DNA from: UBA2040 sp963977135
GTDB lineage: Bacteria > Bacteroidota > Bacteroidia > Flavobacteriales_D > Crocinitomicaceae
NCBI GenBank assembly: GCA_963977135.1
Contig: CAXBNN010000001.1
Coordinates: 62,001 to 126,000 of the forward strand
DNA length: 64,000 nucleotides
Direction of reading: 5' to 3'
In this document: piece by piece, positions 9,293 to 18,290 of the stretch
Position numbering within the stretch: position 1 is the first letter of the stretch
How the letters are laid out: every line of letters starts with the position of its first letter
Program-made: the position numbers and the translations under genes
Notes under the pieces: model-generated
Database searches by the model: none
Told to the model about the DNA's origin: nothing
Seen by the model: only the letters and a program-made list of their open reading frames with translations

Positions 9293-10366
9293 ATGAACAA
9301 AAAGTTAATCGACAAATTAAAAAATAGAGAAGAAGAGGGAACCATGCGTTCCCTTTCTTTATTGGACAATTTGGTCGATTTCTATTCCAATGATTATTTA
9401 GGATTGGCAAAACTTCCTATTGAATCTAAATCGTCAGGAGGAAGTACAGGTTCACGTTTGATTTCTGGAAATTCATCTGCAGCAGAACATTGTGAAAGTG
9501 TTTTAGCTGATTGGTTCAAAACAGAAGCAGCTCTGGTTTTCAATTCTGGTTACGATGCAAATATTGGCTTTTTCAGTTCCGTTCCACAAAAAGGTGACAC
9601 AGTTCTATACGATGATAAAATCCATGCAAGCGTTCGAGATGGAATCCGTTTGAGTTTCGCAACGAATCATTCCTTTCGACACAACGATATTGAAGATTTA
9701 AAGAATAAAATAGCCAAAGCTCAAGGAGCAGTTTATGTCGCTGTAGAATCATTGTATTCCATGGATGGAGATATGGCGCCTTTGGGAGCAATTCATGCCT
9801 TATGCCAGTCACAAGGAGCTTATTTGATTGTTGACGAAGCACACGCTTGCGGAGTTTTTGGTGATTATGGTCGAGGAATTGTAGATTGTTTGCAGGACTC
9901 GTCTGCTGTTTTTGCTCGAATTATCACTTTTGGAAAAGCGTATGGTTATCATGGAGCGGCCGTTTTGGGTAGTCAAAATTTAAAGTACTTTCTGATCAAT
10001 TTTGCTCGTTCGTTTATTTACACGACGGCTCTTCCACCTGAAGCTTATTTGCAAATTGCAGAAAGTTTAAAACATGCAAGCATTCCTGAACGACAAAAAA
10101 AATTGCAAGAAAACATTAGTCTGTTTCGATCTCAGTTTTTGGATCAAGATTTCATTTCAGAGATAAATTCCCCAATACAAATTCTGCGAATTGGTGACAT
10201 AGCTAAAACGAAGGTTTTGGCAAACAAACTTTTAGAAAATGGCTTTGCGGTAAAACCAATTTTTTCACCAACGGTAGCAAAAGGAGAGGAAAGTATCCGT
10301 TTTTGTGTCCATTCTTTTAATTCAGAGAAAGAGATTTTAAGTCTGACGAATATAATTCATCACTGA
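9293..10366 (+). CDS. bioF: 8-amino-7-oxononanoate synthase-type aminotransferase BioF
   Basis: A PLP-dependent alpha-oxoamine synthase that condenses pimeloyl thioester with alanine in biotin synthesis. Family motifs: NDYLGLA (33-39), GSTGSRLISGN (50-60), the cofactor loop DEAHACG (181-187) and the Schiff-base lysine Lys215 in TFGKAYG. Length (357) is slightly short for the family. Tight coupling to bioB makes BioF the best assignment over glycine C-acetyltransferase; a second family member lies at 20023-21297. Confidence 0.9.
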   Translation: MNKKLIDKLKNREEEGTMRSLSLLDNLVDFYSNDYLGLAKLPIESKSSGGSTGSRLISGNSSAAEHCESVLADWFKTEAALVFNSGYDANIGFFSSVPQKGDTVLYDDKIHASVRDGIRLSFATNHSFRHNDIEDLKNKIAKAQGAVYVAVESLYSMDGDMAPLGAIHALCQSQGAYLIVDEAHACGVFGDYGRGIVDCLQDSSAVFARIITFGKAYGYHGAAVLGSQNLKYFLINFARSFIYTTALPPEAYLQIAESLKHASIPERQKKLQENISLFRSQFLDQDFISEINSPIQILRIGDIAKTKVLANKLLENGFAVKPIFSPTVAKGEESIRFCVHSFNSEKEILSLTNIIHH

Positions 10367-10448
10367 ATCGAAGTAAATCCAGTACTTTTCAAAAAGTCTA
10401 AATAAAATTTCACATTTTTTTTCATTCTAATCCGATAAAAAGTATTTA

Positions 10449-10463
10449 CTTTGAATTTCAAAG
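10449..10463. promoter_or_regulatory. Palindromic operator candidate (copy 1)
   Basis: CTTTGAA-T-TTCAAAG is a perfect 7-1-7 inverted repeat 17 nt before ATG 10481. The flanks match copy 2 (11406-11420): TTA before it and ACTTTT-A-rich after it. The CTTTG half overlaps a plausible -7 element. A winged-helix regulator is encoded between the two copies and is the natural candidate ligand. Confidence 0.6.
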
Positions 10464-10480
10464 CACTTTTTAAATTAACG

Positions 10481-11101
10481 ATGAAAGAAGAAAAACACCT
10501 CGAGAATCTGCAAGAAATTCGTTCAATCATGGAACGTTCAACTCGATTTTTATCCTTGAGTGGACTTTCAGGAATAATGGCAGGAGCATCAGCATTGGTG
10601 GGGTCGGCTTTGGCGTATTTTAGAATCAAACAGTTTTATAGTTTAAGTTCACCAGATTATGATGCGGTCATCAATTTAGAAACGGATTTATTGGCAATTG
10701 CTGGAGCTGTGCTGATTTTCGCTTTAGGTTTTGCCTATTTTTTCACCGCTAGAAATGCAAAGAAAAGAGGTGAGGTCGTTTGGAATAAAACAGCTAAGAA
10801 ATTACTACTTAATCTATTTATTCCTTTGTTCGCCGGAGGAATGATATCCCTTGTTCTTTTGAGAAATGGTCATATTGGATACATTGCACCGATAACCCTT
10901 GTGTTTTACGGTTTGGCTTGTATCAATGCAAGTCATCAGACGGTTAGCGACATCTTTTATCTTGGTTTAACGAATGTGATCCTTGGTTTGGTTGCACTGT
11001 TTTTTATTGGTCAAGGTCTTTTCTTCTGGACACTTGGGTTCGGAGTTACTCATATTATTTATGGTTCATTAATGTATTTCAAATACGATAAGAAATCATG
11101 A
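10481..11101 (+). CDS. Membrane protein of unknown function, first gene of a regulator/DUF4173-like operon
   Basis: ATG 10481 is chosen over the in-frame TTG 10451, which lies inside the palindromic operator; this gives 206 residues. The N-terminus is a charged cytoplasmic helix (residues 1-20) followed by about five or six hydrophobic segments with a central basic loop (FTARNAKKRGEVVW). No catalytic motif is visible. It overlaps the next gene by ATGA, implying translational coupling to the winged-helix regulator. I infer a membrane sensor or partner role from this linkage only. Confidence 0.8.
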   Translation: MKEEKHLENLQEIRSIMERSTRFLSLSGLSGIMAGASALVGSALAYFRIKQFYSLSSPDYDAVINLETDLLAIAGAVLIFALGFAYFFTARNAKKRGEVVWNKTAKKLLLNLFIPLFAGGMISLVLLRNGHIGYIAPITLVFYGLACINASHQTVSDIFYLGLTNVILGLVALFFIGQGLFFWTLGFGVTHIIYGSLMYFKYDKKS

Positions 11102-11388
11102 TTGAAGGTTTAAACAAGCACTTCGACAGTAGGGTGCGACTGGGCGTTATGGCCTTGTTGAGTATACACGAGCGAGTCGATTTTAATACTTTGAAAGAAG
11201 AATTAGGTTTGACAGACGGTAATTTGGCAAGTCACATTACTGCCTTAGAAAAGAATGAATACCTTTCCTTCGAGAAGGATTTTGTCGGTAAGAAGCCGAG
11301 AACGCAATATAGAATAACAAAACTAGGAAGAACTGAATTTGAAAAGCATATTCAAGCACTTGAAACTTTATTGAAACAATCAAAATAA
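11098..11388 (+). CDS. Small winged-helix transcriptional regulator
   Basis: A 96-residue protein that is essentially one winged-helix DNA-binding domain of the ArsR/MarR-like type often written as winged helix DNA-binding domain in Bacteroidota. The helix-turn-helix region is LKEELGLTDGNLASHITALE (about 36-55), followed by a wing with KKPRTQYRITKLGR. No Cys/His metal sites are seen, so a simple metal-sensing ArsR role is unlikely. The start overlaps the previous stop (ATGA). Palindromes in front of both the operon's first gene and the next gene suggest autoregulation. Confidence 0.88.
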   Translation: MIEGLNKHFDSRVRLGVMALLSIHERVDFNTLKEELGLTDGNLASHITALEKNEYLSFEKDFVGKKPRTQYRITKLGRTEFEKHIQALETLLKQSK

Positions 11389-11405
11389 AAAAATTTGCTC
11401 ACTTA

Positions 11406-11420
11406 CTTTGAATTACAAAG
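11406..11420. promoter_or_regulatory. Palindromic operator candidate (copy 2)
   Basis: CTTTGAATTACAAAG: the same palindrome as 10449-10463 with one broken base pair, 15 nt before ATG 11436. Flanking bases TTA and ACTTTTAATTA are also shared with copy 1. Confidence 0.58.
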
Positions 11421-11435
11421 TACTTTTAATTAAAT

Positions 11436-12980
11436 ATGAAACAAATGAAAAGAATTAATGTATTTGCCTTTTTGATTTTTGTAGTCGCTTTTGACCAGTT
11501 CTTCTGGGACCAAAACTTAGCGTTGAATTTTGCATTGTTTAGCTTGCTAAGCATAATTCATCACTTCATAGATTCACCTGTTTCGTTCAGTAAACCGTCT
11601 GTGCAAATGGCAACAGTAGGAAATGTGATTGCAACTTTCATGTTGGTTTATCACAACAGTATCGTTAGTTCTTTTGTTGCCATCATTTCCTGGATAGTTC
11701 TCATTGGATTCTTTCATGAAGAAGATTTGAGAACTGTTTACAGAGCAGTTTGGTCGAGTATTTTACATTTCTTTAAAATTCCACCGTTTTTGAAAAATCG
11801 AGAAGATAAACTTTCAAAAGAGAAGTCTACAGAATGGATGAGATGGATGAAAATTGTTGTTCTTCCGACTTTCATAGTCATTGTATTCTTTTTAATGTTC
11901 CGCGGTGCGAACCTTGTTTTCAAAGATGTTACGGATCAGATCGGTCATGATATAAAATGGGCTTTTGAGCGCATATTTGACATAGCTTCTTGGGAAAGAT
12001 TATTATTCGTTTTTCTCGGAGCATTGATCGCGAATTGGGTTGTATTTCAAAGTCAATGGAAGATTTTCTCAAAAATGGAATATAAAAAGACAGATGAATT
12101 GCTACGAGTTAGAGATAAAAATCAATATGGTTTTATTTCAATTTATTTTAAAGAGATCTTTCCTATGAAATTCAAAATGCTTCGTTTGAAAGATGAAAAC
12201 AAATCGGGTGTTTTGGCCATGGGAATGATTTGTATGTTGCTACTGATTATCAACTCTATAGATATTTTTTATGTCTGGTTCGGCTTGAATTACAATCCTA
12301 AAATGAATTTTGCAAAAGACGTTCACCAAGGTGTTTACATGTTAATTTTTAGTATCGTTCTTTCCATTCTCGTCATGTTGTACTACTTCCGACGAAATCT
12401 AAATTTCTATTCTAAAAACAAATTGCTTAAAAACTTGGCTTACACCTGGATTGCTCTGAATGTCGTGCTGATTATCTCAGTAATCATCAGAAATGTTCAC
12501 TATATTAACCACTTAGGTTTAACGCATAAACGAATTGGTATTTTCATTTTTCTAGCCATCGTTGTGCTTGGTTTAGCAAGTCTATATTGGAAAATTTCAC
12601 AGCGAAAATCCTTCTTTTATATGTCGAAATTCAATTCTTGGTCAATATACTTCATGCTTATTTTTATGACTTGTTTCAATTGGGATATGATTATATTTAA
12701 CTACAATTTCGCTCAAAAAGACAAATTGAAATTCGATCGATTTTATGTGCTGGATTATCTTTCTGACGAAGCCATTATCAATCTAAAACTGAAAGAAAAA
12801 GAGCTGAACAAAAACAATGATTTGAACATTATACAGGACTATCAGGAGTATCGTTACAATACTTTAGAAAGTCAGTTCGAGAGAATCACCTTAAAATTGG
12901 CGAATGATAAAAACACTTGGCAATCTTGGAATTATAGAAAATACAAGGTGAAGAAATTAATTCATCAAGTGAAGAGCTAA
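11436..12980 (+). CDS. DUF4173/DUF4153-like polytopic membrane protein
   Basis: A 514-residue inner-membrane protein with about 10-12 hydrophobic segments. A soluble, charged C-terminal part (from about residue 430) contains FDRFYVLDYLSDEAIINLK, resembling the C-terminal motif (YLSxLSxDA) of DUF4153/DUF4173 proteins. Function is unknown. In Bacteroidota such proteins commonly neighbour small winged-helix regulators (family knowledge from memory), which fits here. It has its own copy of the palindromic operator. Its TAA stop directly abuts the stop of the convergent gene at 12981, leaving no space for a terminator. Confidence 0.75.
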   Translation: MKQMKRINVFAFLIFVVAFDQFFWDQNLALNFALFSLLSIIHHFIDSPVSFSKPSVQMATVGNVIATFMLVYHNSIVSSFVAIISWIVLIGFFHEEDLRTVYRAVWSSILHFFKIPPFLKNREDKLSKEKSTEWMRWMKIVVLPTFIVIVFFLMFRGANLVFKDVTDQIGHDIKWAFERIFDIASWERLLFVFLGALIANWVVFQSQWKIFSKMEYKKTDELLRVRDKNQYGFISIYFKEIFPMKFKMLRLKDENKSGVLAMGMICMLLLIINSIDIFYVWFGLNYNPKMNFAKDVHQGVYMLIFSIVLSILVMLYYFRRNLNFYSKNKLLKNLAYTWIALNVVLIISVIIRNVHYINHLGLTHKRIGIFIFLAIVVLGLASLYWKISQRKSFFYMSKFNSWSIYFMLIFMTCFNWDMIIFNYNFAQKDKLKFDRFYVLDYLSDEAIINLKLKEKELNKNNDLNIIQDYQEYRYNTLESQFERITLKLANDKNTWQSWNYRKYKVKKLIHQVKS

Positions 12981-15788
12981 TTACCTTAGTATTGTAACAC
13001 TTCCATTCAAACGAAGCTTATCATCGTTGCCCGAATTTGTGGTGTAAAGAACAGAATAGTTGTAAACGCCATCAGGGCAAACGCCACCATTGTAAGTTCC
13101 ATCCCAATATTGGTTTATGTCGTTTGAAATAAACATTACTTCACCCCAACGATTGAAAATAGTGATTTGGAATAGATCAATATTGTCACCTGTAGTTCTG
13201 AGATAGGAATTGAATTCATCGCTATTTGGTGTAAAAGCGTTTGGAATGTAAATCGTTTGAAAGCAATCTTCTCCCAAAGTAATCATTTGGTTGTCAGTGT
13301 AGGTACAACCATTATTATCTGTTACGGTTAAAACGAAAGTTCCGTCAGTATTTACATTCAAACTTGGACCTGTAATGCCCGTATTCCATTGGTAAGCGGC
13401 AAATACTTGGTTGGCAAAAAGAATGATCCCATCTTGCGGACAAATCGTTGTGTCTGGGCCCAAATAAAAATCTTCTACCGGAAAGACTACGACCTCCACG
13501 TCGTCTGTGTTCTGACATCCATTGACATCCGTCCCGATAACAGTATAAGTGGCTGTTACTGATGGAATGAAAGAGATACCGTCGGTTACGCCATTGTCCC
13601 AAATGTAAGTGGTTGCAGGAGATCCTGACCCTGTAACTGTGGCAGATTGACCTACACAAACACCAAAACTTGATGCGTTCGCTTGCACAATCGGCAATTG
13701 ATAAACAGTGATTGTGATAGAAGCTGTGTCCACACAATTAAATGCATTAGCGCCTGCAACCAAATATGTAGTTGTTGCTGACGGAGCAAATGGTACATTG
13801 TCCGTAACGCCATTGTTCCATAGGTAAGTTGTTGCTCCACTTCCTGTCAAAGTAATGTTGCCACCAATACAAAAGAAGTCATTGTCGGTATTTGCTGAAA
13901 CAATTGGGGTTGGATTTACAGTAACCGTAACGTCATTCGAATCTATACAACCAAAGGTATTCGTTCCAATCACTTGATAGGTTGTTGTTGCAGTTGGGCT
14001 AACGTAATCGCCATCTGTAACGCCATTATCCCAAACATATGTACTGGCACCAGAACCAGTTAATTGAGTGGAATCTCCATCACAAATAGCGATTGAACTG
14101 GCGTTGGCGACTACTGTCGGATTAGGATTGACAGTTAAAGTAAATACAGAATCTGTAACAGAACCGCAGCAATCCAAGAAATTTACTTTTCCAAAAACAG
14201 TATAATTTGTTGTTGTGTTTGGTTCTAAGTAAATTATATCACCATTCGAAACGTTAGTCAAAGTAGTTGTCGTTGTTCCGTCTGAATAATCCACATCAAT
14301 CGGTCCGTTGGCGTCCAGAATATTAATTGTGATTGCAGTAGAATCGCCATTACAAATAGTATTGTTTCCTGTAAAATAACTTATTGATCTATTGTAAGCG
14401 ATGGTAATATATCTAGTTGAGTTGGCAGGAATCAATGTATTGGGAATTCCAGTTACTGTTATATAGCCATTTGCATAATTAAAAGCAATACCACTTGTTT
14501 GATCGTAAGCAGTAGCATTGATGAAATTTCCGTCATCACTATCAATTAGTAACATTAGATTGGCTAAATCAACGTTGCCAACGAAAGTTCCGGGTGTTTG
14601 ACACGTATCAATTTTTAAATCAATATTGAAAGGTTGTGCAAAGTTCGTATTCGTCACTTTCCATTCTTTTACCAATCTAGATTGAATCCCAGCTGGAGTT
14701 TCAGCGTTTGAAATTGTTGTACCACAACCAGCAGCATTGGTTTGGCCCATTGTGACATAGGAAATGTCAGAATTAATTGCGCCAGTATTTGCAGCATTGG
14801 TCAACGCTAAATTAGAAACATAAACTCTGTAGTTATCGTCAAAAGCGTGTGATTGTTTTTGCAAAAGTCCTTGTGTGTCATCTCTTCCTATTCCAATTAC
14901 ATTATTATGGTAGATAGGATAAACACTCGCATCCCAAATGGTTGTTCCGTCTGTTGCCAGATAGTCACCTTGGGCAGAAAACGTTAGATTTTCGAGAGTA
15001 ACTCCATATTTGATAGCCAAATAGGTATTTACTTTTCGCATCTCGATAAAGGTTAGATCACGGTCATAAAAGATATATTCATGAATATAACCGTTGTAAG
15101 GTGCGTTTGCATTACCAGGATAATTTCCAAAGTACAAACCTGTTGGACCAGATGATTGTGAAGCAGTTGATGTATTAAAGAGTAAATCGTTTCTTAAAGC
15201 TTTCATACTGGTTGCTGAAGATCTATTTCCGGAATAGGAAATTATGCATGGCTTATTTGTTTCTGTCCAATTCCGTGTAGCGTTGGCACTGTTTGTTGGG
15301 GAAAGACCTATCGCTAATCGTCCAGTTACACCTAAATTTCTGAATTGAATAGCGTGCGGTGAATTATTGTATAACATCATATGGTTGTTACTGCTTCCAG
15401 CAACTTGGGGGAAATAATATGCGCAAAAAAATGTTCCTTGGGCTGTTGTAGTATTATTTTGCAATAAGTTTAAAGAGGCTGTATTTTCTAAGGATTGAAG
15501 ATTAGCTGGAGAGTTTGCATTAAAAAATATGGTTGTGTTGTAGTTAGAAATATTTCCAGTAGGTGTATTAGTCGCTTGAGGAAAAGGAGCACCAGCATCG
15601 GTTACTGTAACACCGCCCAAAGTTGAAAGTGTAGTCGTCCAACTAACTACATTTCCTAAAGGCAAAGCGTCTGGTTTAAACCAAGCAGTTAAATTTGGAA
15701 TACCTAAGTTCCCCGGGTTTTGTGCATTTAAAAAAATGGAATTGATTCCAAAGTAAAGCAGTAAAATACCTTTCAAAAGGTTATTCAT
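12981..15788 (-). CDS. Large T9SS type B cell-surface protein with Ig-like repeats (paralogue 1)
   Basis: A 935-residue secreted protein. ATG 15788 is preferred to TTG 15809 and yields a signal peptide ending at NAQ. Region by region: an N-terminal domain of about 460 residues with AWFKPDALPLG and NTYLAIKYGVTL, typical of Bacteroidota surface proteins. Then a degenerate Cys-containing unit. Then three 71-72-residue Ig/PKD-like units (nt about 13476-14117), each with two Cys and a GSGA-TY-W-NGVT core, and one divergent unit. It ends in a gliding-associated type B sorting domain (IPNAFTPN, FNRWGEVMF, WDGTYNGG, DGVYNYSV). It is probably exported by the T9SS and may be an adhesin. It is closely related to the protein at 32226-35441. 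Confidence 0.88.
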   Translation of the reverse strand: MNNLLKGILLLYFGINSIFLNAQNPGNLGIPNLTAWFKPDALPLGNVVSWTTTLSTLGGVTVTDAGAPFPQATNTPTGNISNYNTTIFFNANSPANLQSLENTASLNLLQNNTTTAQGTFFCAYYFPQVAGSSNNHMMLYNNSPHAIQFRNLGVTGRLAIGLSPTNSANATRNWTETNKPCIISYSGNRSSATSMKALRNDLLFNTSTASQSSGPTGLYFGNYPGNANAPYNGYIHEYIFYDRDLTFIEMRKVNTYLAIKYGVTLENLTFSAQGDYLATDGTTIWDASVYPIYHNNVIGIGRDDTQGLLQKQSHAFDDNYRVYVSNLALTNAANTGAINSDISYVTMGQTNAAGCGTTISNAETPAGIQSRLVKEWKVTNTNFAQPFNIDLKIDTCQTPGTFVGNVDLANLMLLIDSDDGNFINATAYDQTSGIAFNYANGYITVTGIPNTLIPANSTRYITIAYNRSISYFTGNNTICNGDSTAITINILDANGPIDVDYSDGTTTTTLTNVSNGDIIYLEPNTTTNYTVFGKVNFLDCCGSVTDSVFTLTVNPNPTVVANASSIAICDGDSTQLTGSGASTYVWDNGVTDGDYVSPTATTTYQVIGTNTFGCIDSNDVTVTVNPTPIVSANTDNDFFCIGGNITLTGSGATTYLWNNGVTDNVPFAPSATTTYLVAGANAFNCVDTASITITVYQLPIVQANASSFGVCVGQSATVTGSGSPATTYIWDNGVTDGISFIPSVTATYTVIGTDVNGCQNTDDVEVVVFPVEDFYLGPDTTICPQDGIILFANQVFAAYQWNTGITGPSLNVNTDGTFVLTVTDNNGCTYTDNQMITLGEDCFQTIYIPNAFTPNSDEFNSYLRTTGDNIDLFQITIFNRWGEVMFISNDINQYWDGTYNGGVCPDGVYNYSVLYTTNSGNDDKLRLNGSVTILR

Positions 15789-15931
15789 AGTTTTGTTTTG
15801 TTCAAGCAAGTAAATTTATCAATTAATCATTTTGAAAAATGAAAATTTCAATAATTCACAAGATTTTTTAATCGTAACAATATAACGAATATAGTTTATT
15901 GAGGGTTGTTTTTTTTGAGTCAATTTAAAAA

Positions 15932-17725
15932 TTAAACTAACTCCCAAACACTTTTATAAGCTTCCTGATTTTCCGCATATTCCAAGAACGCTGCATAAAA
16001 TGGGTCGTTACCCAAAGTCGCACTGTCACCAACTATAATTAACCTCGATTTCGCCCTCGTCATTGCAACATTCATACGTCGATAATCTTTAAGGAAACCT
16101 ATTTCCTGATCTGGATTACTTCTAACAAGCGATATTACTATAATCTCTTGCTCTTGTCCTTGGTAACTATCAATAGTCGAAACGCGAATTTTACTATCAA
16201 GAATATCTCTTAAGTAGGCAACCTGACCAGAATAGGGAGAAAGAACGGTAGTTTTTGCCAGGTTTAAATTTTCTGATTCAATAATTTTTGAGATCGCTTC
16301 TGCCTCACCTTCGTTTTTCAAACTGCCCCCTTGGTCGCCTCGTTCTTCGTCGTATCCAGCGCCTGCTGTATCATAAAATAGTAAAGCGGAATCAAGAGCA
16401 GCTTTAAATGATTCCAGGCGACCTTCATAAAAATATTGACTAGAAAAATCGGCAATATTTTTTGGCATTCTGTATTGAAGAGGCAAGAAACTTACTGGAT
16501 ACTTGGCATTTAAGCAACGTTCCAAAATTGAAACATTCATACCCAAATCGTTCGCTTTTTGCGACAAAATAGTTGGAGGTAATTGATATGGGTCACCAGC
16601 CAGAACAATTTTCTGACCAAAGGGAAATATTGCCCAAGCCAAAGGTTCTAGGCACTGAGCGGCTTCATCAATAACCAATACATCGAAGTGATTGTAGTCA
16701 AAAGTTTGGTCTACAATTGCAACAGGAGTTCCCAAAACAACTTGAGCTTTATCAAACCAAGATTCTTCGGTGCTTTTTTTGATATCTTTTATTTGTTTAC
16801 GAATGCTATTCACTTCTTTGAAAAGTGCTGAACGCTGCTCTCGTTCTGATTTTCCGAAATTTCGTTTGTAGGTATGCGCCATTTTCCGCAATTGTTCAGC
16901 TTGAATTTTAAGGCGTTTCAAGTTCTTTAAATCCGGACTATTTTGCCATTTTCCTTCAGGAGTTAATGGAAAAACATCTTCTCGCACTTTTACTGAATTT
17001 CCGATGCGAAGAACATTGAATTCTTCTGGTAAAATACTGGCTACATGATCTACAGCTGTATTGCTTGGAGCAGAGACCAAAACTTTTTTTCCTTTTTGCA
17101 CCCATTGCGAGATCGCTTCAATCAAAGTGGTAGTTTTTCCCGTTCCTGGGGGACCATGTACTATTCCTAACTCGGAATTTTTCAGCAATTCAGAAACAGC
17201 TAATTTCTGACCTTCGTTTAATTTTGGGTTATTCCAAGTCGAAATTTCGAGACTTTCAACGGTATCAATTGGTTTGATGGCAATTGCATCATCTTTTAAT
17301 TCCTTGTCCAAAGCTTTGCGCATAATGGTCAAAGTGCGAGCGTCAGGAGCTAATTTTATTCCTGTATCACCATCTTCTAGCCAATCAGGAAAATCCGGTG
17401 CAAAAATGCGGAGTTCACCTTTTTTCCCTTCAAGAAAAAGCAGTATTCCCTTTATACTCTCTTCACCAGGGCAGAATAGTTCAATAGGACAAGATCCTTT
17501 GAAATAATTGTTTTCAAAAGGGAATGGGTAGTGAAATGAAATTTCTGGATAATCGGCAAACCCAAAACTTTTGCGATTTATCTTTATAGGATGAAGGGCA
17601 AGTCCAGAACGTTTTAAGTCCTTTAAACTTTGACCATTTTCAAAAGAATAACGCCGTTTTTCTTCTTTTTCTTCTTCGTCGATAGCTAAAAGAAGATTTG
17701 GAAAATAATTGTGAATGTCGAGCAT
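15932..17725 (-). CDS. Superfamily 1 helicase, UPF1/IGHMBP2-like
   Basis: A 597-residue ATP-dependent DNA/RNA helicase. Walker A GPPGTGKTTTL at 191-201, Walker B VLVIDEAAQ, motif III LAGDPYQLPPTI, motif IV QYRMP, motif V STIDSYQGQEQEIIVISLVR and motif VI NVAMTRAKSRLIIVGD are all present. An N-terminal roughly 160-residue beta-rich region precedes the first RecA fold, as in SMUBP-2-like bacterial proteins. The exact substrate is unknown. It is a lone leftward gene with a consensus -7 element only 5 nt from its ATG. Confidence 0.92.
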   Translation of the reverse strand: MLDIHNYFPNLLLAIDEEEKEEKRRYSFENGQSLKDLKRSGLALHPIKINRKSFGFADYPEISFHYPFPFENNYFKGSCPIELFCPGEESIKGILLFLEGKKGELRIFAPDFPDWLEDGDTGIKLAPDARTLTIMRKALDKELKDDAIAIKPIDTVESLEISTWNNPKLNEGQKLAVSELLKNSELGIVHGPPGTGKTTTLIEAISQWVQKGKKVLVSAPSNTAVDHVASILPEEFNVLRIGNSVKVREDVFPLTPEGKWQNSPDLKNLKRLKIQAEQLRKMAHTYKRNFGKSEREQRSALFKEVNSIRKQIKDIKKSTEESWFDKAQVVLGTPVAIVDQTFDYNHFDVLVIDEAAQCLEPLAWAIFPFGQKIVLAGDPYQLPPTILSQKANDLGMNVSILERCLNAKYPVSFLPLQYRMPKNIADFSSQYFYEGRLESFKAALDSALLFYDTAGAGYDEERGDQGGSLKNEGEAEAISKIIESENLNLAKTTVLSPYSGQVAYLRDILDSKIRVSTIDSYQGQEQEIIVISLVRSNPDQEIGFLKDYRRMNVAMTRAKSRLIIVGDSATLGNDPFYAAFLEYAENQEAYKSVWELV

Positions 17726-17730
17726 GACTA

Positions 17731-17738
17731 CAAAAATA
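17731..17738 (-). promoter_or_regulatory. Candidate helicase -7 element, nearly leaderless
   Basis: TATTTTTG on the minus strand matches TAnnTTTG exactly. Five bases separate it from the ATG ending at 17725, so the predicted transcript start is at or within a base or two of the start codon. Confidence 0.5.
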
Positions 17739-17835
17739 GCTTTTCTGCGAAAGTAAATTCAAGGAAGTAAAATTATTAGACTAGTCATTCAAATTTCGAA
17801 CTAAAAAAGTAACTTCATCCTATATTTATAAAGTC

Positions 17836-18279
17836 ATGGAAGAAGTTAAGAAAAAAAGCCCCTTTAAGAAGTATTTAATCATCTTTACATTAGGAGCGCT
17901 ATTATTACTTACAGGTTGGTTATACTATCGTTACTGGTTCGTATATAGTGAAGGAACTCGAGTAGGGATTTTATACAAATTTTCCAAGAAGGGAACCATC
18001 TTTAAAACATACGAAGGTGAAATGCTTCTGCCAGGAATTGGGAATAAAGGAGCAACAACGGGAAATATGACAACAAATAATTTTCGTTTCTCGGTTGACG
18101 ATGAAGAATTGGCAAAAAAACTAATGAATTTGCAGGGAATGGAACTTGAATTGCATTACAAGAATTTCAATAGAGCTTTACCATGGCGTGGCGATAATTA
18201 CGACATAGAGGATGGTCAATATGTTGTGGATAAAATGATAAAGATTAAAAACGAAACACCGAATGGTTACGGACTTTAG
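17836..18279 (+). CDS. Conserved hypothetical single-span membrane protein
   Basis: A 147-residue protein: basic N-terminus (KKKSPFKKY), one transmembrane helix (about 13-33), then a folded extracytoplasmic domain with YSEGTRVGILYKFSKKG and KTYEGEMLLPG. I recognise the pattern as a conserved Bacteroidota hypothetical. I recall such proteins sometimes carrying a 6-phosphogluconate dehydrogenase label, which nothing in the sequence supports (no Rossmann motif, far too short). It is monocistronic, and its stop is 11 nt from the convergent gene. Confidence 0.8.
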   Translation: MEEVKKKSPFKKYLIIFTLGALLLLTGWLYYRYWFVYSEGTRVGILYKFSKKGTIFKTYEGEMLLPGIGNKGATTGNMTTNNFRFSVDDEELAKKLMNLQGMELELHYKNFNRALPWRGDNYDIEDGQYVVDKMIKIKNETPNGYGL

Positions 18280-18290
18280 TCTGTTTTGAA

